Shown here: positions 1-6,807 of the stretch, piece by piece
Layout of the letters: each line of letters opens with the position of its first letter
Position numbering within the stretch: the stretch's first letter is position 1
Origin: Methanothermococcus sp. SCGC AD-155-E23
Lineage (GTDB): Archaea; AGJL01; Methanococci; Methanococcales; Methanococcaceae
Length of the DNA stretch: 64,000 nucleotides
Direction of reading: 5' to 3'
Assembly (NCBI GenBank): GCA_019561615.1
Contig: JAHEQA010000004.1
Location: 42,867-106,866 of the forward strand
Made by a program: the position numbers and the translations under genes
The notes under the pieces: generated by a model
What the model saw: only the letters and a program-made list of their open reading frames with translations
Told to the model about the DNA's origin: nothing
The model's database searches: none

Positions 1-112
1 TTATCTCCCTACATACCTCTACGGCATGTTTTCTAGATATTCTAAGAGCTCTACCCATGGCCCTTGCAGTTTTCTCAGGATCTGTCTCAATTTTATACTT
101 CAACTTCCCCAT
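1..112 (-). CDS. rpl22: Large ribosomal subunit protein uL22, N-terminal fragment (runs off the left edge)
   Basis: Only the first 37 codons are in the window. The reading begins MGKLKYKIETDPEKTA and continues with ARAMGRALRISRKHA, which is the characteristic archaeal L22 start. The ATG at 112 follows an AAGGTGA ribosome-binding site that overlaps the stop of the preceding small gene, so the start is well supported. L22 lines the peptide exit tunnel of the 50S subunit. In most archaea it directly follows S19, but here S19 lies about 10.7 kb away on the same strand. The gene is preceded by aEF1B and MfnE genes, an arrangement I recall from M. jannaschii as well. Confidence 0.9.
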   Translation of the reverse strand, partial: MGKLKYKIETDPEKTARAMGRALRISRKHAVEVCREI

Positions 113-122
113 ACCCTTCACC

Positions 123-347
123 TTAACCCTTTATAATAGAGATACCTAGCTTTAACATTAACTTTAAAGCGTTGAGATAAGAGACCCTAACATTACCTAT
201 TAGTTTTTTCAAAAGGGGATCAGGTTTCTTACTGCCTATCTCTAAAATAAGACTGTCTTTATGACGTACCCTTAGGGTGTATCCCTTTTTCTCGATAAAA
301 TCTACGAACTCCCTAATTTCCTTAAACTTCTTTATATATTTTACCAT
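123..347 (-). CDS. Small basic protein of unknown function (74 aa) between aEF1B and L22
   Basis: I do not recognise this protein. It is lysine-rich and predicted soluble, with a charged N-terminal helix-like part (KYIKKFKEIREFVDFIEKK) and a more hydrophobic C-terminal end. No cysteine pairs or known motif are visible. Its stop lies 10 bp upstream of the L22 start and its start is 31 bp after the aEF1B stop, so it is probably co-transcribed with translation genes. The ribosome-binding site is weak (AGGTTAT ahead of the ATG). Position and basic charge would suit a role in translation, but that is inference only. Confidence 0.6.
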   Translation of the reverse strand: MVKYIKKFKEIREFVDFIEKKGYTLRVRHKDSLILEIGSKKPDPLLKKLIGNVRVSYLNALKLMLKLGISIIKG

Positions 348-378
348 GGATATAACCTGAGAAGTTTATTAAAAATAG

Positions 379-648
379 TCAGGCCAGGGATACCTCTACA
401 ACCTCTACACTTTCCACATCCTCTAAACCACTTAATTCCTTCTCAAGAGGTTCAGTTCCCCCCTCCTTCTCCTCCATCTCCACCAGGACGTAAATGGCAT
501 AGAGTCCAAAGGCCAGGGGCTCCTCTAAGATATTGAGACATCTTACTCCCATATTTTCTACAGCTTCTTTAATCCTCTCCTTTAAACGCTCCCTATCTAC
601 CTGAGGGCTTACAGGCATAACCTTTATCTTGGCAATAACCTTAGCCAT
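379..648 (-). CDS. ef1b: Translation elongation factor aEF1B (EF-1 beta), guanine nucleotide exchange factor
   Basis: This 89-residue protein matches the archaeal EF-1 beta family in length and sequence: it begins MAKVIAKIKVMPVSP and has the central LAFGLYAIYVLVEMEE stretch and acidic tail typical of the family. It catalyses GDP/GTP exchange on aEF1A in the cytoplasm. The start follows a GGTG-containing ribosome-binding site. It sits between a small zinc protein and a 74-residue unknown gene in a run that ends in L22. Confidence 0.93.
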   Translation of the reverse strand: MAKVIAKIKVMPVSPQVDRERLKERIKEAVENMGVRCLNILEEPLAFGLYAIYVLVEMEEKEGGTEPLEKELSGLEDVESVEVVEVSLA

Positions 649-668
649 ATCTTACACCTTACTAATTT

Positions 669-833
669 TTATGGACCTTCAAATCCACAGGCTGGGCACT
701 TGTAGGGGTTGCTTAACTTCCTACACCTTTCACATCTTACTATCTCCACCTTCCCACAGTTTGGACATAGGAACCTTGTAGCATGTTCCCTAGGTGCTAT
801 CTCTGCATTACAGGAGGTACATACATACTTCAT
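669..833 (-). CDS. Small zinc-finger protein (54 aa, HVO_2753-like)
   Basis: This short gene was read directly from the minus strand: ATG at 833, stop TAA at 669-671. The protein starts [16 protein letters not shown] and contains four CxxC motifs (CTSC, CPNC, CERC, CPAC), enough for two zinc sites in only 54 residues. It ends FEGP. The family, known in haloarchaea as HVO_2753-like zinc-finger proteins, is very widely conserved in archaea and commonly sits next to the aEF1B gene, as here. GGTGATAGA ahead of the ATG is a good ribosome-binding site. The function is not settled; association with translation is inferred from context. Confidence 0.85.
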   Translation of the reverse strand: MKYVCTSCNAEIAPREHATRFLCPNCGKVEIVRCERCRKLSNPYKCPACGFEGP

Positions 834-868
834 TCTATCACCATAATCTATTTAAATTTTTAATTTTA

Positions 869-1522
869 TCAATCTACTCTAATTTTAGTATATATATCTT
901 CCCTTCCCCTGAGGGCATTTACAACTCTCTCTGGGTACCTCCCGTTGACCACTATACACTCTATTCCATATCTCATTGAAAGTTTTGGTAGATAGCTATC
1001 TACCGAGGTAAAGCCTCTAAGGGATTTTGCACTTATAGTATTTAACAGTTTTCCCCCAGGATATCTGTCGTATATACCATCCACATCTGTGGCTATTATC
1101 ACCCTCTTCAACTTTAGAAGTTTAGCTATATAGAGGGCTATGGAGTCTGAGGTGACCTCCCAGGAGTGTGGAAGTTCATCTGTGGAGAGTATAACGTTAG
1201 ATGGTAGCAGTACCACTATGCCACCCTGGAGAAGTGCAGCCTTGGCATCGTAGAGGGTGTCTACAGTTCTAATATGGGATACATCGGAGAGGTAAACACC
1301 CATCATATCCATGGCCATGAGGGCCATCCTGTGGGATGCCCTGTTACTTAACCTTGCCTCCCTGTCCAAATCCCTTACAGCCTCTGCAAACATCCCCCCT
1401 CCAGGTACAACAACTATCCTGTTATCCTTACCGCTGATAGATTTCAAGGTATTCAATAGAGGTTTTACATCCTGGGCTAAACTTCCTCCTATCTTTATCA
1501 GGTGAAGGTTATCTACCTTCAT
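869..1522 (-). CDS. mfnE: [5-(aminomethyl)furan-3-yl]methyl phosphate kinase MfnE (methanofuran biosynthesis)
   Basis: An amino-acid-kinase-fold protein of 217 residues. LIKIGGSLA is at residues 8-16, the PGGG nucleotide loop at 40-43 and the family motif TDVDGIY at 145-151. It is the homologue of M. jannaschii MJ0458, identified as MfnE, which phosphorylates 5-(aminomethyl)-3-furanmethanol phosphate to the diphosphate used to build methanofuran. The neighbours (small zinc protein, aEF1B, L22) agree with the M. jannaschii order as I remember it. GGGGGAGAGG lies directly upstream of the ATG. The start is only about 7 bp from the promoter box of the divergent tRNA-Trp. Confidence 0.88.
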   Translation of the reverse strand: MKVDNLHLIKIGGSLAQDVKPLLNTLKSISGKDNRIVVVPGGGMFAEAVRDLDREARLSNRASHRMALMAMDMMGVYLSDVSHIRTVDTLYDAKAALLQGGIVVLLPSNVILSTDELPHSWEVTSDSIALYIAKLLKLKRVIIATDVDGIYDRYPGGKLLNTISAKSLRGFTSVDSYLPKLSMRYGIECIVVNGRYPERVVNALRGREDIYTKIRVD

Positions 1523-1528
1523 CCTCTC

Positions 1529-1548
1529 CCCCGAAAAATATATATATC
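1529..1548 (+). promoter_or_regulatory. BRE/TATA promoter of tRNA-Trp
   Basis: The sequence CCCGAAAAATATATATAT is a strong archaeal BRE plus TATA box, about 30 bp upstream of the expected start of the tRNA-Trp precursor. The same CCGAAAAATATATATA string occurs upstream of tRNA-Ala (58068) and, on the minus strand, upstream of tRNA-Phe (63906-63923). Confidence 0.8.
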
Positions 1549-1575
1549 ACTTAGTACTCTTTTAGGGATGCCAGT

Positions 1576-1691
1576 GGGGATATGGTGTAGTCTGGTCTAT
1601 CATCGGGGACTCCAAGTGCCTATATGGGCTTGGACCAACCCCGTGCAGGAGAAATCCCCGGACCTGGGTTCAAATCCCAGTATCCCCACCA
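1576..1691 (+). tRNA. trnW: tRNA-Trp (anticodon CCA) with a 38-nt intron
   Basis: The acceptor arms GGGGATA (1576-1582) and TATCCCC (1681-1687) pair perfectly. They are followed by A73 and an encoded CCA (1689-1691). The anticodon stem GGGGA (1605-1609) pairs with TCCCC (1655-1659), with anticodon CCA at 1612-1614. The T arm is CTGGG-TTCAAAT-CCCAG. An intron at the usual archaeal position between bases 37 and 38 interrupts the gene. A T-tract follows directly. Confidence 0.95.
1616..1653 (+). other. tRNA-Trp intron with canonical bulge-helix-bulge splice motif
   Basis: The precursor folds into a textbook BHB: central 4-bp helix CTCC (1610-1613) with GGAG (1648-1651), 3-nt bulges AAG (1614-1616) and AAA (1652-1654), an outer helix GGGGA/TCCCC and an inner helix TGC/GCA (1617-1619 with 1645-1647). 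Cleavage after the second base of each bulge excises 1616-1653. At 38 nt it is too short to hold the box C/D guide RNA found in haloarchaeal tRNA-Trp introns, and no C or D box is seen. The EndA gene at 59284-59805 encodes the expected nuclease. Confidence 0.9.
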
Positions 1692-1698
1692 TTTTTTT
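1692..1698 (+). terminator. T-tract terminator of tRNA-Trp
   Basis: Seven consecutive T residues directly follow the encoded CCA, the usual archaeal termination signal. Confidence 0.6.
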
Positions 1699-1721
1699 AA
1701 TATGAGGATATATCCATGCAT

Positions 1722-2615
1722 CTAAATACATGGAATGAAACATTCACGATCTAACTGGTTGGGGTCTATCTCCACAACCATCTCCCCATTCTTGAATATC
1801 CTAACCACCCCACTTTCAGAGACTGTAATAGCCACGGCACCTGTATGCTTTGAAATAGCTGCGGCAGCGTAGTGTCTAGCCCCTAGACCTAGAGGTAGAT
1901 TTAAGGTACAGTGTAGGGGTTCCAGATATCTACCTGCAGATATAACCTCCCCTTTATCACCGATTATAAAGGCACCGTCTATACCTGCAAGTTCCTTTAT
2001 GGTCCCCCTCACCTTTTTATCGAATATTACAGCCTGGTGCCCCTTAAAGGGATTGAGTATAAGTTGACTGGACATTTTAAGAACCTTTTCACTGTTACCT
2101 ACCACAAATATGGCTCCCACAGGCTTCCCCTCCTTTCCCTCAAGGGATAACTCCATAGCTATATCTAACACCTGATTAACCACCAGTCTCTTAACACCCT
2201 CCAGGGAGTTGATAAACCTGTAGAACCTCATGAGGAAATCACTGGAGGCTACATCTATCAGGGATATAGTATCTATACTGCCAGGTACCCTGGGGGTTCC
2301 CAGTATAGCTACTACAGTATCTCCTTCCTTAACTAGATCCTTCTGAATAAGTTTTATCATAGCCTGTTTTACCATGGCAGATTTATACCTGTTTCTATAC
2401 TTGAGAAGTAGGGGTACAATCCCCTTTTCATTTTTTAAGGAGGAGTAGGTGCTCTCATTAGGTGTAGCTACAACTATCTTTAAATCTCCCTCATTTTTCA
2501 GGTACTTTTTAAGTATCCTGTAAGTTCTACCTGTCTCTGTAAATATCAGAAGGACATCCCCCACCTCCTGGGCTAGGGAGTAACCATGTTTTACAATAGA
2601 TTCTGTTTTATCCAT
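1722..2615 (-). CDS. dacZ: Diadenylate cyclase DacZ (c-di-AMP synthase)
   Basis: The C-terminal part is a DisA_N-type diadenylate cyclase domain. It has the DGA motif at residues 213-215 (IDGAFIIGDKGEVISAG) and the GLGARHYAAAAIS motif at 243-255, the archaeal form of the GxRHxxA motif. The N-terminal ~150 residues form the pyruvate-kinase-C-like domain that accompanies the cyclase in euryarchaeal DacZ. The enzyme condenses two ATP into c-di-AMP, a second messenger linked to osmotic and potassium control. GGTGATCCT precedes the ATG. The gene is divergent from the beta-propeller lipoprotein gene and has no partner gene on its own strand. Confidence 0.9.
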   Translation of the reverse strand: MDKTESIVKHGYSLAQEVGDVLLIFTETGRTYRILKKYLKNEGDLKIVVATPNESTYSSLKNEKGIVPLLLKYRNRYKSAMVKQAMIKLIQKDLVKEGDTVVAILGTPRVPGSIDTISLIDVASSDFLMRFYRFINSLEGVKRLVVNQVLDIAMELSLEGKEGKPVGAIFVVGNSEKVLKMSSQLILNPFKGHQAVIFDKKVRGTIKELAGIDGAFIIGDKGEVISAGRYLEPLHCTLNLPLGLGARHYAAAAISKHTGAVAITVSESGVVRIFKNGEMVVEIDPNQLDRECFIPCI

Positions 2616-2698
2616 AGGATCACCAACCTTTATAGAGGGAAAGAAAGAATGATTATAATTACTTCTCTAATTATTGATAACCTTTTAGGAGGGAAAAA

Positions 2699-4567
2699 AT
2701 GAAAAAACTACCTCTCATAGTTGTATTTCTTCTCTTCCTCAGTGGTTGTCTTCAAAAGTCAGAGATGGATAAGCTAGAGGATTTTAAAGTGGTAATAGCA
2801 GATGAGAAAAACTTTAAGGATTTTTTAAATAGGTTGGAAAGTGGAGGTTACACCCCTCTAGATGTTAAAAAATCCTATACTCCAACTCTGGAGAGTTCCC
2901 TCTCCAAGGAGGAGGCTCCCATAGCTATAGAGAGATACTCCAGAACTAACGTCCAGGTTGAGGGGATAGATGAAGGGGATATTGTAAAAAGTGACGGTAG
3001 GTATATCTACTTCTCCCCAGAGGCCGATGTAAAGATAATGTACCATATATATCCACCTCCATGGAGGAGAAAAACCTATATTGTAGAGGCCTTTCCCCCA
3101 GCATCTGCAGGGGTAGTTGGTAACATATCCCATGGAGGTATCCTCTACCTCTCCAATCACACCTTGGTAGTGATAGAGAGGGATAAAATACTAGGTTATG
3201 ATGTAAGCTCTCCTAGAGATCCAAGGTTGAAGTGGAAGATAGATATAGATGGTACCTATGTGGATTCCAGGTTGTACAGTGGAAAACTCTACCTGGTAGT
3301 TAGGAAGAGGGAGATAAAATACCCCCTTCCCTGGATGGATACAGAGATTAAGAATTACTACATCCCTATCCTACCTTCCACAGTATCCTACAACTTCCAG
3401 GACTCCTACATAGTGTCAGCAATAGATCTAGACAGTGGGAATATCTCCAAGGTTGTAGCCCTACCAGGTTCCAGGAGTACAGTTGTCTACATGTCAAAGA
3501 ACAGGATATACCTTGCCTATTATTTAGGCCCAAATATCAAGAGGTTGTACCTTCAATTCCTAGAGGAGAACCTGGATAAGTACTTCCCAGAGGATGTGAG
3601 GGATATACTTAGACATATAATAGACTCGAAGTACTTCAGTGACGATGCAAAGTTCCTGGAGGTAAAGAGGGTAATAAACAATTACTTAAGAACCTTGGAG
3701 GGGGAGGAGGCCCTAAACTTGAGAAATACCTTGGAGAAAGACTTCGAGAAGTACTTAGAGGAGCACTGGGAGGAACTTGAAAAAACAGGAATAGTAGGTA
3801 TAGACATAGACACCTTCCAGGTTAAAAGTGGCAGTGTTCCAGGGAGGCTTGTAAACTCCTACGCCATGGATGAGTACAGAGGATATCTAAGGGTTGCCAC
3901 TACAGTAGGAGATTACTGGAGGTACAGGGATAGAAGTACCAACAATATCTACGTCCTTAAAGACCTGGAGGTATATGGGAAACTTACAGGGCTTGCCAGG
4001 GGGGAGAGGATCTACGGGGTAAGGTTTATGGGGGATGTTGCCTACCTTGTCACCTACAGGGAGAAGGACCCCCTCTTTGTAATAGATCTAAGTGACCCTA
4101 GGAATCCCAAACTCCTTGGAAAGTTGAAGATACCTGGTTACTCCACCTACCTCCATCCCATAGATGACAGTAGATTAATTGGGGTAGGTAGGGATGAGAG
4201 AGGTAATTTGAAGGTATCCCTCTTCAACGTAGAGAATAAAACTAATCCTATAGAGGTGGATCGATTTATACTTCCCAAGTACTGGTCTCCTGTACTTTAC
4301 AACCCTCACGCCTTTCTATGGGATGAGGAGAACAGGATATTTGTAATTCCAACGGGAGACAGTTGTTATATATTCAGGATAAAGGGGGATAGGATATCCC
4401 TGGAGATGGAAGATGTCCACAGGGGAAATGTTTTAAGATCCCTCTATATTAACCATTACCTCTACACCCTCTCAAACAAGGAGATCCATGTAATAGATAT
4501 GGGGGATTGGAAGGTTGTTAAAAAGGTGATAATACAGGAACCCAGAACGGTTTGGATAAACAACTAA
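2699..4567 (+). CDS. Secreted lipoprotein with a beta-propeller domain
   Basis: The 622-residue protein starts with a short basic and hydrophobic signal sequence and a lipobox LSGC with Cys17, so it is probably lipid-anchored outside the membrane. From about residue 85 it has the family signature VEGIDEGDIVKSDGRYIYF of the archaeal/bacterial secreted beta-propeller proteins distantly related to WD40. This continues through repeated blade-like segments to the C-terminus. A charged, helix-rich insertion of roughly 90 residues (about 288-375) interrupts the propeller. The exact role is unknown. GGAGGG is an excellent ribosome-binding site. The 3' end overlaps the convergent isopentenyl phosphate kinase gene by 4 bp. 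Confidence 0.8.
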   Translation: MKKLPLIVVFLLFLSGCLQKSEMDKLEDFKVVIADEKNFKDFLNRLESGGYTPLDVKKSYTPTLESSLSKEEAPIAIERYSRTNVQVEGIDEGDIVKSDGRYIYFSPEADVKIMYHIYPPPWRRKTYIVEAFPPASAGVVGNISHGGILYLSNHTLVVIERDKILGYDVSSPRDPRLKWKIDIDGTYVDSRLYSGKLYLVVRKREIKYPLPWMDTEIKNYYIPILPSTVSYNFQDSYIVSAIDLDSGNISKVVALPGSRSTVVYMSKNRIYLAYYLGPNIKRLYLQFLEENLDKYFPEDVRDILRHIIDSKYFSDDAKFLEVKRVINNYLRTLEGEEALNLRNTLEKDFEKYLEEHWEELEKTGIVGIDIDTFQVKSGSVPGRLVNSYAMDEYRGYLRVATTVGDYWRYRDRSTNNIYVLKDLEVYGKLTGLARGERIYGVRFMGDVAYLVTYREKDPLFVIDLSDPRNPKLLGKLKIPGYSTYLHPIDDSRLIGVGRDERGNLKVSLFNVENKTNPIEVDRFILPKYWSPVLYNPHAFLWDEENRIFVIPTGDSCYIFRIKGDRISLEMEDVHRGNVLRSLYINHYLYTLSNKEIHVIDMGDWKVVKKVIIQEPRTVWINN

Positions 4568-5334
4568 TTTATTCTCGTCCCAATACTCTCATCCCCTATT
4601 AGCCCTCTATAGATGTTGCCCCTCCTACTCCCGTTGAATATAAGTACCTTGACACCCATCTTGTAGGCCTCCATCACCTTGAGGTACATTCCCCCAGTTA
4701 CATCCTCCTTTTTAGAGGACTTTAGATATTTCACAACCTCTTTTATGTTTTCTGAGTTGATACTCCTTATTACCTCACCCTCTCCATCTAGTACCCCATC
4801 TACATCTGAGGCGTGGAGACTTATATCTGGTTTTAATCTTTTAGTGAGATAGGGTAGTGCATGATCTCCAGAGAATATCCTATAACCCTCTCTCTCAGAT
4901 ATTACAACGTCTCCATGGATTACTGGTACCAACCCCCTTTTTAACATACCCTCTATTACGTAGGTGTCAAAGTGGATTCCCTCCTCCCTGAAGGCTACAA
5001 AGGAGGAGGGCTGGATAGAAACCCCTGGGATACCATAATCCTGAAGGGCATCTATCACCAAGGTGTTGAACCTCCTCATGGCTTTTTGAATCTCCCAAAA
5101 ACCCCTCTCCATATTTTCAAATCTTCCCTTTTTCATGTATTTCCTTGCCACAGGGTGGCCAAAGGAACCTCCTCCGTGGATAAGTATCAGCTTCAACTCC
5201 TCCCCCCTCTCTAGGTAGTAGTCCATAGCCCTCCTGATCTCCTCTGCAACCCTCTCTAAGTTGTCCCACTTTACAGAGAAGGGGATGTCCCTGTTACAGA
5301 GTACACTACCTCCAATCTTCAAGATCGCAAACAT
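4564..5334 (-). CDS. ipk: Isopentenyl phosphate kinase
   Basis: The 256-residue amino-acid-kinase-fold protein has LKIGGS at residues 5-10 and HGGGSFGH at 53-60. His60 is the residue that distinguishes isopentenyl phosphate kinase and contacts the substrate. ASDVDGV in the second half is the nucleotide-site motif. It phosphorylates isopentenyl phosphate to IPP in the archaeal mevalonate pathway that supplies membrane lipids. The small subunit of phosphomevalonate dehydratase at 48301-48702 belongs to the same route. GGGATAGT is the ribosome-binding site. Confidence 0.93.
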   Translation of the reverse strand: MFAILKIGGSVLCNRDIPFSVKWDNLERVAEEIRRAMDYYLERGEELKLILIHGGGSFGHPVARKYMKKGRFENMERGFWEIQKAMRRFNTLVIDALQDYGIPGVSIQPSSFVAFREEGIHFDTYVIEGMLKRGLVPVIHGDVVISEREGYRIFSGDHALPYLTKRLKPDISLHASDVDGVLDGEGEVIRSINSENIKEVVKYLKSSKKEDVTGGMYLKVMEAYKMGVKVLIFNGSRRGNIYRGLIGDESIGTRIN

Positions 5335-5402
5335 ACTATCCCAATACTTTTTTTATAATCTTCTTAATAATTAATAATGAGAGTCTTAATTCTGGTGAAA
5401 CT

Positions 5403-6803
5403 ATGTTTATAAATGGGAAGTGGATACTACGAAAGGATCTAGAGGTTTTCAACCCCTACAACCTTGAGACCATAGGATACATACCCTCTCTAAGTAGGGA
5501 GGAGGTTAGGGAGGCTATCTCCATAGCCCAGGAGTATAAAGATACAATGAAGGAGTTGTCCCCCTCTAAGCGATACGGTATCCTAATGGATATAGCTAGG
5601 GAGATTCAGAGGAGGAAGGAGGAGTTGGCAAGGATTATAACCCTAGATGCAGGGAAGCCTATAAGGCAGTCTATAATAGAGGTGGATAGATGTATAGGGG
5701 TATTTAAACTTGCAGCCTTCTACGCCAAGGAGATGAGGGGGGAGACCATACCTCTAGAGGATGGGATAATACTGACAAAGAGAGAACCTGTAGGTCTCCT
5801 AGGCGCCATAACCCCCTTTAACTTCCCCCTGAATCTGGTGGCACATAAGGTAGCCCCTGCCATTGCAGTTGGTAACGTTGTAGTGCTTCACCCCTCCCCT
5901 AAGGCTCCAATGGCAGCCATTGAACTAACGAAGATTATAGAGAAGGTACTTAAAAAGAGGGAAGTACCTCTAGGAGTCTTCCACCTCTTAACTGGTAGGG
6001 GGGAGATAGTTGGGGATGAGATAGTAAGGAACGAGAATGTAAATATGGTATCCTTCACTGGGAGTGTGGAGGTTGGGGAGTCTATTACAAGGAACGCTGG
6101 ATTTAAAAAGATAACGCTGGAGTTGGGAGGTAACAACCCCACCATTGTACTTAAGGACGCCCCTATAGATAGGGCTGTTAAGTCTACAGTTAGGGGGAAG
6201 TTTCTAAACGCTGGCCAGGTATGTATATCTGTAGGTAAGGTGTTAGTTGAGGAGGAGGTTGCAGAGAGTTTTATAGAGGGGGTAATTAGGGAGACTAAGA
6301 AGTTGAAGGTTGGGGATCCAATGAAGAGGGAGACAGATGTAGGACCCCTTATCACACCTGAAAGTGCTGAGAGGGTGGAGAATCTTATAAAACAGGCGTT
6401 GGAGGAGGGAGGTAAACTTCTCTACGGAGGAAAGAGGGAAGGGAATATAGTCTATCCTACGGTGATGGAGGTAGATGCAGACAATATACTCTGTAAGGTA
6501 GAGGTATTTGGCCCTGTACTGCCTATAGTTAGGGTGGAGAGTATGGAGGAGGCTGTAGAGATAAGTAACAACAGCATATACGGGTTACATGCCGGGGTAT
6601 TTACAAGGGACATAGAGAAGGCCCTTTGGATAGCAGATAAACTGGAGTATGGAGGGGTTATAATAAACAACAGTCCAACATTTAGGGTGGACAACATGCC
6701 CTTTGGAGGGGTTAAGAGAAGTGGTTTAGGGAGAGAAGGTGTAAAGTACGCCATAGAGGAGATGAGTGAGATAAAGACTGTTGTAATAAAGTTAGATAGG
6801 TGA
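5403..6803 (+). CDS. cofA: Lactaldehyde dehydrogenase CofA (aldehyde dehydrogenase family)
   Basis: A full-length 466-residue NAD(P)-dependent aldehyde dehydrogenase. It carries the TPFNFPLNL signature (~137-145), FTGSVEVGE in the nucleotide-binding region (218-226), general base Glu240 in LELGGNN and nucleophile Cys274 in GQVCIS. The methanogen member (M. jannaschii MJ1411, CofA) oxidises L-lactaldehyde to L-lactate for the lactyl group of coenzyme F420. It could also serve as a glyceraldehyde or other aldehyde dehydrogenase. GGTGAAACT precedes the ATG. The next gene uses this gene's stop codon region (AGGTGA) as its ribosome-binding site, so the two are translationally coupled. Confidence 0.85.
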   Translation: MFINGKWILRKDLEVFNPYNLETIGYIPSLSREEVREAISIAQEYKDTMKELSPSKRYGILMDIAREIQRRKEELARIITLDAGKPIRQSIIEVDRCIGVFKLAAFYAKEMRGETIPLEDGIILTKREPVGLLGAITPFNFPLNLVAHKVAPAIAVGNVVVLHPSPKAPMAAIELTKIIEKVLKKREVPLGVFHLLTGRGEIVGDEIVRNENVNMVSFTGSVEVGESITRNAGFKKITLELGGNNPTIVLKDAPIDRAVKSTVRGKFLNAGQVCISVGKVLVEEEVAESFIEGVIRETKKLKVGDPMKRETDVGPLITPESAERVENLIKQALEEGGKLLYGGKREGNIVYPTVMEVDADNILCKVEVFGPVLPIVRVESMEEAVEISNNSIYGLHAGVFTRDIEKALWIADKLEYGGVIINNSPTFRVDNMPFGGVKRSGLGREGVKYAIEEMSEIKTVVIKLDR

Positions 6804-6807
6804 AAAT

